Positions 32,172 to 39,472 of a stretch of DNA of 64,000 nucleotides are shown here, piece by piece. A program made the translations under genes and the position numbers. The notes under the pieces were generated by a model. That model ran no database searches. It had not been told where the DNA came from and saw only the letters and a program-made list of their open reading frames with translations. Each line of letters opens with the position of its first letter. Within the stretch, counting starts at the first letter, position 1. Origin of the DNA: Thermoleophilales bacterium (lineage in GTDB: Bacteria > Actinomycetota > Thermoleophilia > Solirubrobacterales > 70-9). Where the stretch lies: the NCBI GenBank assembly GCA_020636895.1, contig JACJWZ010000003.1, positions 124,001 to 188,000 of the forward strand, written 5' to 3'.

Positions 32172-32177
32172 AGGCTA
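32172..32177 (-). promoter_or_regulatory. Putative -10 hexamer, leaderless start of acidic hypothetical
   Basis: Minus-strand TAGCCT ends 9 bases before ATG 32162; no Shine-Dalgarno is visible. Confidence 0.35.
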
Positions 32178-32223
32178 TCCGGTTGGCCCGGGCGCGTTCC
32201 TAGAGGGTCCGGTCCTCACCGGC

Positions 32224-33297
32224 TCAGTCGCTCAGCGCGCCGCGGAGCCGCTCGGCAGCCTCCTCGGGGCTGACCGTGTTGAGGTCGAGGCCGGTGCCCA
32301 GCTCGATCCCACCCTGGGTCGAGGCGCGCGGCGCGATGTCGAGGTGCCAGCAGAACTCCTCGGTCGCGCGCGGGGCGGTGCGGACCCAAAGGTTCAGCCC
32401 GGTCCCCGGGCCGACCACCTGCGCCAGCGCGCGCAGCCCACGGCCGAGGAGCTCGGCGCCGCGGTCGTCCTCCTCGAAACGCGGCGCGGTCGAGCGCGGG
32501 ATCAGGCGCATCTCGAAGGGCCAACGCGACGCCCACGGGCAGATCAGGGCAGCCTCGCCGTCGATGGCGACGAGACGGTCGCGACGGCGCACCTCCTCGA
32601 CGAGCACGTCCTCGAGCAGATGGGCGCCGGCGGTGCGCTGGTTGTAGGCAGCGAAGCGCTCCCGCTCGCGGGCGACCTGCGCGGGGACGAACGGGAGCGC
32701 GAGGAGCTGCGCGTGGGTGTGCTCCAGCGTCGCCCCGGCGCGCGCTCCCTCGTTGACGATCAGGTGCACGAGCGACGCCTCCGAGGAGTGAGCGGCGACG
32801 CGCTGCCGCCACGCCGACATCGCACCAGCGAGCTCGTCCGGCTCGAGCTCGGCCAGCGAGGCGGCGTGGCGCGGCGCGTTGACGATCACCTCGTGAGCCC
32901 CGGTCGCGGGCACCGCGCTGAACAGGTCGGACTCGGCCGTGCGCGCGGAGGCGAGCAACGGATCGGCGGAGCTGGTCAGGCCGGACTCCGAGACGCTCAT
33001 CGCGCCCGCATCGTGGGGCTCCGATCCGCTCGTCAGCGCCGGATAGAGGTTGGGGACGGCGCGCTGCCGCCAGCCCGGCGTGTCCGGCTCGCCGCCCTCG
33101 GGCCGGTTCGCCCAGACCTCGGGCGGGGTCTCGTGCTCGTGCCCCTCGCAGAAGGGGCAGCCGCCCGCACCGTCGGCGGGAACCGCGACCCGCTGCGAGG
33201 CGAAGGCGTCGGGACGCCCCTGCCGGCCGGGCGCGATCAGCGCCCGCAGCCCGGTGAGCTGGTCGATCCGGAGCTCGGGCGCGGGGGCGTCGCTCAC
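32224..33297 (-). CDS. galT: Galactose-1-phosphate uridylyltransferase-like enzyme
   Basis: HIT-superfamily nucleotidyltransferase of 357 residues. GTG 33297 starts 10 bases after the SPFH stop. Zinc-type cysteines are in GCPFCEGHEHETP. The active-site triad reads EHTHAQLL, where classical GalT has HPHGQ, so the catalytic second histidine is kept but the surroundings differ. A further metal/histidine motif is WHLDIAPR. The conservative call is a GalT-like enzyme that moves UMP or AMP between sugar phosphates; the exact substrate is open. It is the last gene of the NfeD-SPFH-galT operon. Confidence 0.8.
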   Translation of the reverse strand: MSDAPAPELRIDQLTGLRALIAPGRQGRPDAFASQRVAVPADGAGGCPFCEGHEHETPPEVWANRPEGGEPDTPGWRQRAVPNLYPALTSGSEPHDAGAMSVSESGLTSSADPLLASARTAESDLFSAVPATGAHEVIVNAPRHAASLAELEPDELAGAMSAWRQRVAAHSSEASLVHLIVNEGARAGATLEHTHAQLLALPFVPAQVARERERFAAYNQRTAGAHLLEDVLVEEVRRRDRLVAIDGEAALICPWASRWPFEMRLIPRSTAPRFEEDDRGAELLGRGLRALAQVVGPGTGLNLWVRTAPRATEEFCWHLDIAPRASTQGGIELGTGLDLNTVSPEEAAERLRGALSD

Positions 33298-33307
33298 GCG
33301 GTCGGGC

Positions 33308-34258
33308 TCAGGCGCCCGGGCCGGTTCCGGGCGGCGGCGGGTCGCCGGGGCCGGGCGGCGGGGGCTCGGGCGGCTCGTTGCCGGGACCGGGGTCCTCGCC
33401 GAGCACTGGGGCACCCGTGTCGGGATCTATCTCCGGCATCTCGGGGAGGTCCGGCATCGGCCCGCGCGGCGGCTTCGGCCGCGACCGCTCGCCACCGTCT
33501 CCGTCCTCCCCGGTCCACTTGCTGAATGCGTTCATCAGCTCGATTGGCAGCGGGAAGACGATGGTCGTGTTCTGGTTGACGCCCATCTGCAGCAGCGTCT
33601 GCAGGTAGCGGAGCTGCAGCGTCGCCGGGTTCTGGCTGATGATGTCGGCGGCGTCGGAGAGCTTCTGCGCGGCCTGGTACTCGCCCTCGGAGCCGATGAT
33701 CTTGGCGCGCCGCTCGCGCTCGGCCTGCGCCTGCAGTGCGATCGCCCGCTGCATGTCCTGCGGCAGCTCGACGTCCTTGACCTCGACCGTCGAGACCTTG
33801 ATCCCCCACGGTTCCGTCTGGTCGTCGATGATCGCCTGCAGCTCCTGGTTGAGGCGCTCGCGCTCGGTCAGGAGCGCATCCAGCTCGGCCTTGCCGAGGA
33901 CCGACCGGAGCGTGGTCTGGGCGATCTGGGAGGTGGCGATCAGGTAGTTCTCGACCTCGGTGATCGCCTTGTTCGGCTCGATCACCCGGAAGTAGGCGAC
34001 GGCGTTGACCCGGACCGTGACGTTGTCCTTGGTGATGACCTCCTGCGGCGGCACGTTCAGCGTCACCGTCCGCAGGTCGACCCGGACCATCTGGTCGACG
34101 ATCGGGATCAGGAAGCGCAGACCCGGCCCCTTCAGCGCGACGAGCCGGCCGAGCCGGAAGACGACGCCGCGCTCGTACTCGCGCAGGATCCGGATCGCCG
34201 AGGCCCAGATGAAGAGGGCCCCGAGAACGACGATGCCGACGACGATCAGTCCTGCCAA
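33308..34258 (-). CDS. SPFH-domain membrane protein (stomatin/slipin-like)
   Basis: Protein of 316 residues. An N-terminal membrane segment (about 3-20) is followed by the SPFH domain (about 22-195), with REYERGVVFRLGR, DLRTVTLNVPPQEVITKDN and DVELPQDMQRAIALQAQAER, and a coiled-coil helix. The last 70 residues are proline-rich, an extension longer than in most slipins. Slipins form membrane scaffolds and are cut or guided by the NfeD-type protease encoded just upstream (3 bases apart). The pair is a known conserved operon. Confidence 0.9.
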   Translation of the reverse strand: MAGLIVVGIVVLGALFIWASAIRILREYERGVVFRLGRLVALKGPGLRFLIPIVDQMVRVDLRTVTLNVPPQEVITKDNVTVRVNAVAYFRVIEPNKAITEVENYLIATSQIAQTTLRSVLGKAELDALLTERERLNQELQAIIDDQTEPWGIKVSTVEVKDVELPQDMQRAIALQAQAERERRAKIIGSEGEYQAAQKLSDAADIISQNPATLQLRYLQTLLQMGVNQNTTIVFPLPIELMNAFSKWTGEDGDGGERSRPKPPRGPMPDLPEMPEIDPDTGAPVLGEDPGPGNEPPEPPPPGPGDPPPPGTGPGA

Positions 34259-34261
34259 AGC

Positions 34262-35587
34262 TCAGCTCTCCTCCGGTTCGGTGTCAGGCTCCCCGACCGG
34301 CGAGACCCCGAGGGTCAGGCCGTCGATCGAGTCGACCTTGACTCTATACCCGGCCTCGATCGGGGACTCGAGGTCGCTCGGGCGAGCGCGCCACAGGGCT
34401 CCGTCCACGAACACCTGCCCGACCGGGTCCAGCGCCACCCTCACGTCGCCGAGGGCTCCGACGAGATCCTCCTCCCCGGTCGCGAAGGGCTGCTTGCCCG
34501 CTGCGTGGACACGCTGGCCGGCGAACGCGACGAACCCCCCGACCGCGACTGCGATCGCGATGACGAGCAGGGGACTGACGCCGCCCTCGTCGCCGTCGGC
34601 ATCGAAGAGCAGGAGCCCACCCGCGATCAGCGCTCCGACCCCAAGGATGCCCATCCACCCGCCCGGTAGGTGCGCCTCGGCGATCAGCAGCACGGCTGCG
34701 AGCACGAGCAGGAGGATCCCGGCGACCGTGACGGGGAGCTGCATCGACCCAAAGATCCCGAGCAGCAGCGCCACGCCGCCGATCGTGCCGGGTATGAACG
34801 ACCCCGGGGCGAGGATCTCGAGAGCGATGCCGGCGATCCCGATCAGCAGGAGCAGGAAGGCGACGTTGGGGTTGGTGATGACCTGCAGCAGCTCGTAGCG
34901 GAACGGCATGTCTCGCTCCTCGAGCGTGTAGCCGGCCGTGTCGAGCGTCTGCGCCTTCGGTCCCTTGACCTCGAAGCCGTCGAGGTCGTCCAGCAGCGCG
35001 TCCTGGTCGCTCGCGACGAGATCGATCAGGCCCGCGTCGAGCGCCTCGGTGGCGGTGACGTTGGTGGCCTCGCGGACCATCTCCTCAGCGAGTTCGGGGT
35101 TGCGGCCATGGCTGTCGGCGAGCGCGCGCACGAACGCGGATGCGTCGTTGGTCACCTTGCGTCCCAGGGTGTCCCCCAGGTCCTCGCCCGTCGAGGAGAT
35201 CGGGGAGGCGGAGCCGATGTTGGTCTCCGGCGCCATCGCGGCGACGTCGGCCGCCTGGGTCACGAAGAGGCCCGCGGACGCCGCGCGCGCGCCGTTCGGC
35301 GAGACGTAGACGACAACCGGCATCGGCGCGGCGATGATGTCCTTGACGATCTCGCGCATCGAGGAGTCGAGGCCGCCCGGGGTGTCGAGGCGGACGATCA
35401 CCAGGGGCGCATCGTCATCGGCGGCGTCGTCGAGTGCGCTCCCCATCCACGCCTCGGTGGCCGGGGAGATCTCGCCGTCGAGCTCGATCGAGGGGACGGT
35501 CTGCGAGGCGGCGGGGGCGCCGGTGGGCAGCAGCAGCAGCGCCGCCCCGAGGGCGGCGATCGCCGCGAGGAGGAGCCGACGTGCCAC
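34262..35587 (-). CDS. NfeD-type membrane serine protease (ClpP-class)
   Basis: Protein of 441 residues. After a signal peptide (about 1-26) comes a ClpP/crotonase-type protease domain (about 30-215), with the nucleophile in GARAASAGLFV and the DTPGGLDSSMREIV substrate loop. Four or five membrane helices (about 238-345) and a C-terminal OB-fold NfeD domain (about 370-430) follow. Relatives such as PH1510 cleave the C-terminus of the partner stomatin. Start GTG 35587 lies 6 bases after GATAAT (complement at 35594-35599), so this is probably the leaderless promoter of the NfeD-SPFH-galT operon. Confidence 0.9.
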   Translation of the reverse strand: MARRLLLAAIAALGAALLLLPTGAPAASQTVPSIELDGEISPATEAWMGSALDDAADDDAPLVIVRLDTPGGLDSSMREIVKDIIAAPMPVVVYVSPNGARAASAGLFVTQAADVAAMAPETNIGSASPISSTGEDLGDTLGRKVTNDASAFVRALADSHGRNPELAEEMVREATNVTATEALDAGLIDLVASDQDALLDDLDGFEVKGPKAQTLDTAGYTLEERDMPFRYELLQVITNPNVAFLLLLIGIAGIALEILAPGSFIPGTIGGVALLLGIFGSMQLPVTVAGILLLVLAAVLLIAEAHLPGGWMGILGVGALIAGGLLLFDADGDEGGVSPLLVIAIAVAVGGFVAFAGQRVHAAGKQPFATGEEDLVGALGDVRVALDPVGQVFVDGALWRARPSDLESPIEAGYRVKVDSIDGLTLGVSPVGEPDTEPEES

Positions 35588-35593
35588 GGACCG

Positions 35594-35599
35594 ATTATC
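35594..35599 (-). promoter_or_regulatory. Putative -10 hexamer, start of NfeD-SPFH-galT operon
   Basis: Minus-strand GATAAT (5 of 6 to TATAAT) ends 6 bases before GTG 35587; the transcript would be leaderless. Confidence 0.45.
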
Positions 35600-35629
35600 C
35601 GCGGGCCGAGCGGCCGCGGCAAGCAGGCG

Positions 35630-36868
35630 TCAGCGCTTCCGCTTCTTCTTGACGACCTTCCACTTGTAGGTCGTCGCGGCGGAGCTGTTGCCGACTGTGT
35701 CGGTGGCGGTTATCGCGAGCCGGTGCTTGCCGAGGCTGACGCGCTTGCTGTAGGGAGAGCTGCACGGCTTCGCCGCCGCCTTGTCCAGCGCGCAGGTGAA
35801 GGTCGCGGGCTCGGAGGCGGAGAACGTGAACTTCGCCTTCCGCTTCGTCGTCTTCTTCTTCGGGCTCTTCTTCAGCTTCGTCTTCGGCGCCTTGGCGTCC
35901 AGGACCGGGGTACCAGGCCCGCCGGGCGTTATCTGGATGCCCCACTCGATCGCCTGCCGCATCGTCGAGTCGGCGACGCGGCCGTAGACGCCCCACTTCT
36001 CGGGCTGCGCGCAGCCGACGCCGAAGCTCGTGTCGCCGATCAGGCGGTAGGTGCCGTCACCGGCGGGTGCGACGAGCGGGCCGCCGCTGTCTCCCTGGCA
36101 GGTGTCCTTGCCGCCGGCGGGAGGCGTGCCCGCGCAGACCATCGTCGCCGGGTCGAACCCGTCGCCGTAGGAGAGGGCGTCACCGCAGTCGGAATCGGAG
36201 ATCACCTGCAACGCGACCGAGCGCAGGTCGTCGGGGAAGCTGGCCGGGGGGGTCGAGTTGAGGTTCCCCCACCCTGTCGCATAGACGGTGTCGCCCGCAT
36301 CCCAGAGGCTGCGCTCGGAGGGGGCGGCGATCGGGATCGCCTGCGCGGGGGCCGGCGCGGGCGTCGCGAGCTCGACGATCGCAACGTCCCAGACGTTCGA
36401 CTCCGGGTTGTAGAGCTGCGGCCCGACCGGCGGCTGGGTGACCGACTGCGGAACTGCGGTGCCACCCTCGTAGGCGAAGTAGACGACATCGGTCACCGCC
36501 GTCTCGCCGGCGCCGCTGGTGTCGCCGCCGAGATTGGTCCGGCCCGTAAGCACCGAGAAGTCCGTGGGCTGCTGGAAGGCCAGCACACCCGGGTCGTCGT
36601 CGAAGACGCAGTGCGCCGCCGTCAGGACCGTCGTCGGGGAGATCAGCGAGCCGCCGCAGAACTGGCGCAGAAAGGTGCTGTTGACGCCGTCGGGCGGACG
36701 TTCGAGCGCGATCTGCCAGGGCCACTGCTCGATCGTCGTCGGCTGCCCACCGACGATGTCGGCGCCGCCGCCCGGATCCTGGGCCGCCTGCGCGTTGGCT
36801 GCGACCGAGAGCGCGAGCGCGGCAATCGCCCCCATCACCCCGATAGCTCCCCTGACGCTGGCCTTCAC
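35630..36868 (-). CDS. Secreted trypsin-like serine protease
   Basis: S1-family protease of 412 residues. A signal peptide (about 1-28) and short propeptide end at the activation site IVGGQP. The triad is complete: His in LTAAHC, Asp in DVAIVEL and Ser in CQGDSGGPLV. Paired cysteines match the chymotrypsin disulfides. The C-terminal 110 residues form a lysine-rich Ig-like domain (FTFSASEPATFTCALD), found attached to many exported proteins in related bacteria, ending KKKRKR. Trypsin-like specificity is likely from an Asp six residues before the serine (GKDTCQGDS). TAGGAT 7 bases before GTG 36868 indicates a leaderless start. Confidence 0.93.
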   Translation of the reverse strand: MKASVRGAIGVMGAIAALALSVAANAQAAQDPGGGADIVGGQPTTIEQWPWQIALERPPDGVNSTFLRQFCGGSLISPTTVLTAAHCVFDDDPGVLAFQQPTDFSVLTGRTNLGGDTSGAGETAVTDVVYFAYEGGTAVPQSVTQPPVGPQLYNPESNVWDVAIVELATPAPAPAQAIPIAAPSERSLWDAGDTVYATGWGNLNSTPPASFPDDLRSVALQVISDSDCGDALSYGDGFDPATMVCAGTPPAGGKDTCQGDSGGPLVAPAGDGTYRLIGDTSFGVGCAQPEKWGVYGRVADSTMRQAIEWGIQITPGGPGTPVLDAKAPKTKLKKSPKKKTTKRKAKFTFSASEPATFTCALDKAAAKPCSSPYSKRVSLGKHRLAITATDTVGNSSAATTYKWKVVKKKRKR

Positions 36869-36875
36869 AGCGCCG

Positions 36876-36881
36876 ATCCTA
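36876..36881 (-). promoter_or_regulatory. Putative -10 hexamer, leaderless start of trypsin-like protease
   Basis: Minus-strand TAGGAT ends 7 bases before GTG 36868; no Shine-Dalgarno is visible. Confidence 0.45.
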
Positions 36882-36903
36882 CGCCTTGCGGCGATCGCGC
36901 GGG

Positions 36904-37485
36904 TCAGCCCTCGCCCGACGCGTACTTCTCGATGTCGGCGGCGAGGTCGTCCTCGCTCGTGTAGGGACCCTGGTGGGTGTAGACGAGCTCGCCCTCGTCG
37001 TCGTAGTAGAGGGTGTTGGGGTAGCCGACGAGGGTGGTCCCGGCCCAGTCACCGAGGTCGCCCTTGTCGGGGGCCTCGATGCTCGGATACGGCAGCGGGT
37101 TGTCCTTCAGGAACGTCTCCGCGGCCTCCTTCGAGTCCTCTGAGTCGACGCCGAGGAATGCGACCCGATCGAGGTGCTTCGCCGCCTGCGACTGGAAGTA
37201 GGGGAACTCGTCGCGGCAGGGGATGCACCAGGAAGCCCAGTTGTTGACGACGACCGGGTGGCCCTCGACGCCGTCGATCGCCGCGTCGTAGGCCTCCTCG
37301 CCGCCGTCGAGGACGGCATCGCCGTCGGCGTAGAGGTCCGCCAGCGCCCGTGGCGCCTTCGCGACCGCCGCCTTGTAATCGGGCGCGCTGGACGTCGTAT
37401 CGGAGGAACCGCACGCGGCGAGCGCCAACGCGGCGCAGAGGACCGCAAGGGTGAGCGCGGTTCGCTTTCTCCTCGGTGTGGACAT
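36904..37485 (-). CDS. Thioredoxin-like (TlpA/ResA-type) lipoprotein
   Basis: Lipoprotein of 193 residues. The signal peptide ends in the lipobox LAAC (Cys about 25), so the protein is anchored outside the membrane. The thioredoxin fold carries the redox site NNWASWCIPCRDEF (CxxC) and the cis-proline region LVGYPNTLYY. Such proteins reduce or oxidise cysteines in exported proteins, often for cytochrome c maturation, which fits the ccm genes elsewhere in this window, though that link is inference. ATG 37485 is used; an ATG three codons earlier (37494) is equally possible. Confidence 0.88.
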   Translation of the reverse strand: MSTPRRKRTALTLAVLCAALALAACGSSDTTSSAPDYKAAVAKAPRALADLYADGDAVLDGGEEAYDAAIDGVEGHPVVVNNWASWCIPCRDEFPYFQSQAAKHLDRVAFLGVDSEDSKEAAETFLKDNPLPYPSIEAPDKGDLGDWAGTTLVGYPNTLYYDDEGELVYTHQGPYTSEDDLAADIEKYASGEG

Positions 37486-37591
37486 CGCTTGCATCGTCGG
37501 CTTCGGCCCCCGCCCGAATGTACCGGGGCGCCGTACCCGTCCCAGCAGGTACAACTTGGGGGTCCGGAAGGTCATCAGGGGAGGTAACACG

Positions 37592-39277
37592 ATGTCGGCG
37601 CGATCGATCCGGAGGGCACACGAGAGGACATCGAGACGGCGGCGGGCACGCCTGGCGGGAACCGCGGCCGCGATCGCGCTCGGAACGGGCGCCGCGCTCG
37701 CCCCGGGCGCCCAGGCCGGCAGCTTCACCGTCACCACGCTCGGCGACGCGCCCGCGAACGCCTGCGACGCGAGCTGCACACTGCGCGACGCGATCGACGC
37801 CGGCGCCGCCGACGCCACCCCCGACACGATCACCTTCGCGAGTGGCCTCAGCGGCACGATCGAGCTCACGCAGGGTCAGCTCGAGATCTATGACGAGACC
37901 AACCTGCAGGGCCCCGGCGCGAATGCGGTGACCGTCGACGGCAACGGGCTCGACAACGTCTTCTACGTGCGCACGGAACCGAAGTCGGCACGGATCGCCG
38001 GCCTCACGGTGACCGGCGGCAACGCGACGAAGGGCGGCGGCATCTACCTCTTCGACACCGCCCCCACGAACTCGACCCTCACGGTCGACGGCGTCACCTT
38101 CACGGCGAACTCAGCGAGCGACGGCGGCGGCGCGCTCGACGCCGCAGGAGGGAACGTCGTGGTGACGGGCGCGCGCTTCGTCAACAACGCCGCCGGCGAC
38201 TCCGGGGGCGCGATCACGGGCTCCCCTTTGAACCTGAGCATCGCCGACAGCACCTTCGCCGGGAACATCAGCGGTGACGACGGCGGGGCGATCAGAGTCG
38301 CGGGCTCGATGCAGAGCCTGCTCATCGAGGGCTCGACCTTCACCGGCAACAAGGCCAACAACGGGGGCGCGCTGCTGCTCTTCGGACCGACCGCCGCGGG
38401 GACGATCCGCAACTCGACGTTCACCGGCAACACCGCCACGGCCACCGGCGGCGCGATCGATGACACCAATGCCCGCGACGTCACCACCCAGCTGCAGAAC
38501 TCGACGATCACGGGCAACACCGCAGCGACCGGCGGCGGCGTCTACCGCCGCGGATACGACGACCCTGGCCAGCCCGGCGACGACAACCTGGTCGTCTCGA
38601 GCACGATCATCGCCGGCAACACCGCCGGCACCGGGCCGGACATCGCGCAGGGGGTGATGCCTCCACCGCCGGTCAACGGCAGCTTCATCATCGGTAACTC
38701 GCTGATCCAGAACCCCGGCACGGCCCCGGTCACGACCAGCGCCCCGAACCTGACGGGCGTGGATCCGCGACTCGGCCCACTTGCCGACAACGGCGGCCCG
38801 ACGCAGACGATGCTCCCTGCCGCCGGGAGCCCGGTGATCAACGCGGGCACGAGCAACGCCCTCGCGACTGATCAGCGCGGCGCGCCCCGGACCTCCGGCG
38901 GCGGCACCGACATCGGAGCGGTCGAGCTCGGCACCGTCGAGGGCGGGACGATCAACGTGAAGACCACGCAGAAGCAGAAGGGCAAGAAGATCCAGATCAA
39001 GGTCAAGGCCGGTGCCGACGAGACGGCGGTTGCAACGGCCTCCGGATCGATCTCGATCAAGGGCAAGAAGAAGAAGTTGATGCTGAAGACCGTGAGCGCG
39101 GACGTCGGGCCCGGATCGCCGGCGACGCTGAAGCTGAAGCCCACCTCGAAGAAGGACACGAAGAAGGTCGTGAAGGCGCTCGGCTCGGGTAGGAAGGCGA
39201 AGGCGAAGCTCCTCGTGACGCTGAGCGACTCGTTCGGCGCGACCTTCGAGGCGAAGCCGGGGGTCAAGCTCAAGTAG
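37592..39277 (+). CDS. Secreted parallel beta-helix protein (CSLREA / choice-of-anchor Q type)
   Basis: Protein of 561 residues. ATG 37592 follows a good Shine-Dalgarno (GGGGAGG). A long signal peptide (about 1-42) precedes a CSLREA-type N-terminal motif (CDASCTLRDAI). A right-handed beta-helix (about 90-350) follows, with repeated strands such as STFTGN and a GG-A/G pattern. The motif NGGPTQTMLPAAGSPVINAG is the choice-of-anchor Q signature. A lysine-rich C-terminal domain (about 450-561) is probably a wall-binding module. The helix could bind or cut polysaccharides, but catalytic residues are not evident. Confidence 0.82.
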   Translation: MSARSIRRAHERTSRRRRARLAGTAAAIALGTGAALAPGAQAGSFTVTTLGDAPANACDASCTLRDAIDAGAADATPDTITFASGLSGTIELTQGQLEIYDETNLQGPGANAVTVDGNGLDNVFYVRTEPKSARIAGLTVTGGNATKGGGIYLFDTAPTNSTLTVDGVTFTANSASDGGGALDAAGGNVVVTGARFVNNAAGDSGGAITGSPLNLSIADSTFAGNISGDDGGAIRVAGSMQSLLIEGSTFTGNKANNGGALLLFGPTAAGTIRNSTFTGNTATATGGAIDDTNARDVTTQLQNSTITGNTAATGGGVYRRGYDDPGQPGDDNLVVSSTIIAGNTAGTGPDIAQGVMPPPPVNGSFIIGNSLIQNPGTAPVTTSAPNLTGVDPRLGPLADNGGPTQTMLPAAGSPVINAGTSNALATDQRGAPRTSGGGTDIGAVELGTVEGGTINVKTTQKQKGKKIQIKVKAGADETAVATASGSISIKGKKKKLMLKTVSADVGPGSPATLKLKPTSKKDTKKVVKALGSGRKAKAKLLVTLSDSFGATFEAKPGVKLK

Positions 39278-39283
39278 TCCGCC

Positions 39284-39313
39284 GGAGCGGGCGCCGTCGT
39301 GCGCCCGCGCTCC
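39284..39313 (+). terminator. GC-rich terminator-like hairpin after the beta-helix gene
   Basis: GGAGCGGGCGC pairs with GCGCCCGCGCTCC (2-base bulge), 6-base loop, starting 7 bases after the stop. No T-run follows, as is common in GC-rich actinobacteria. Confidence 0.55.
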
Positions 39314-39346
39314 CAACCGAACAACCGCCCGCGCCCCTGCTTTAAT

Positions 39347-39460
39347 GGTGGAGCGGTTCGAAGGGACTTCGGACCGCGGGGACACGGTCGGTTCTCATCC
39401 TGAAGACCGACCCGCTTCGTCCCGACCACCTCACTGCCCGTTTCAACTGTCCCGGGCAGT
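39347..39460 (+). ncRNA. Structured leader RNA candidate upstream of the SF2 helicase
   Basis: The 126 bases before the helicase start fold into nested helices by eye. An outer stem GGTGG/CCACC (39347-39351, 39426-39430) encloses an 11 bp hairpin with a 3-base loop (39353-39363 with 39367-39377, one G-T pair). It also encloses a second arm, GGGAC/GTCCC (39379-39383, 39419-39423) around GGTCGGT/ACCGACC (39386-39392, 39406-39412). A further hairpin ACTGCCC/GGGCAGT (39433-39439, 39454-39460) lies 12 bases before the start codon. No Shine-Dalgarno is visible. This looks like a cis-regulatory RNA of no class I recognise. Confidence 0.5.
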
Positions 39461-39472
39461 CACCGCCTTCAC

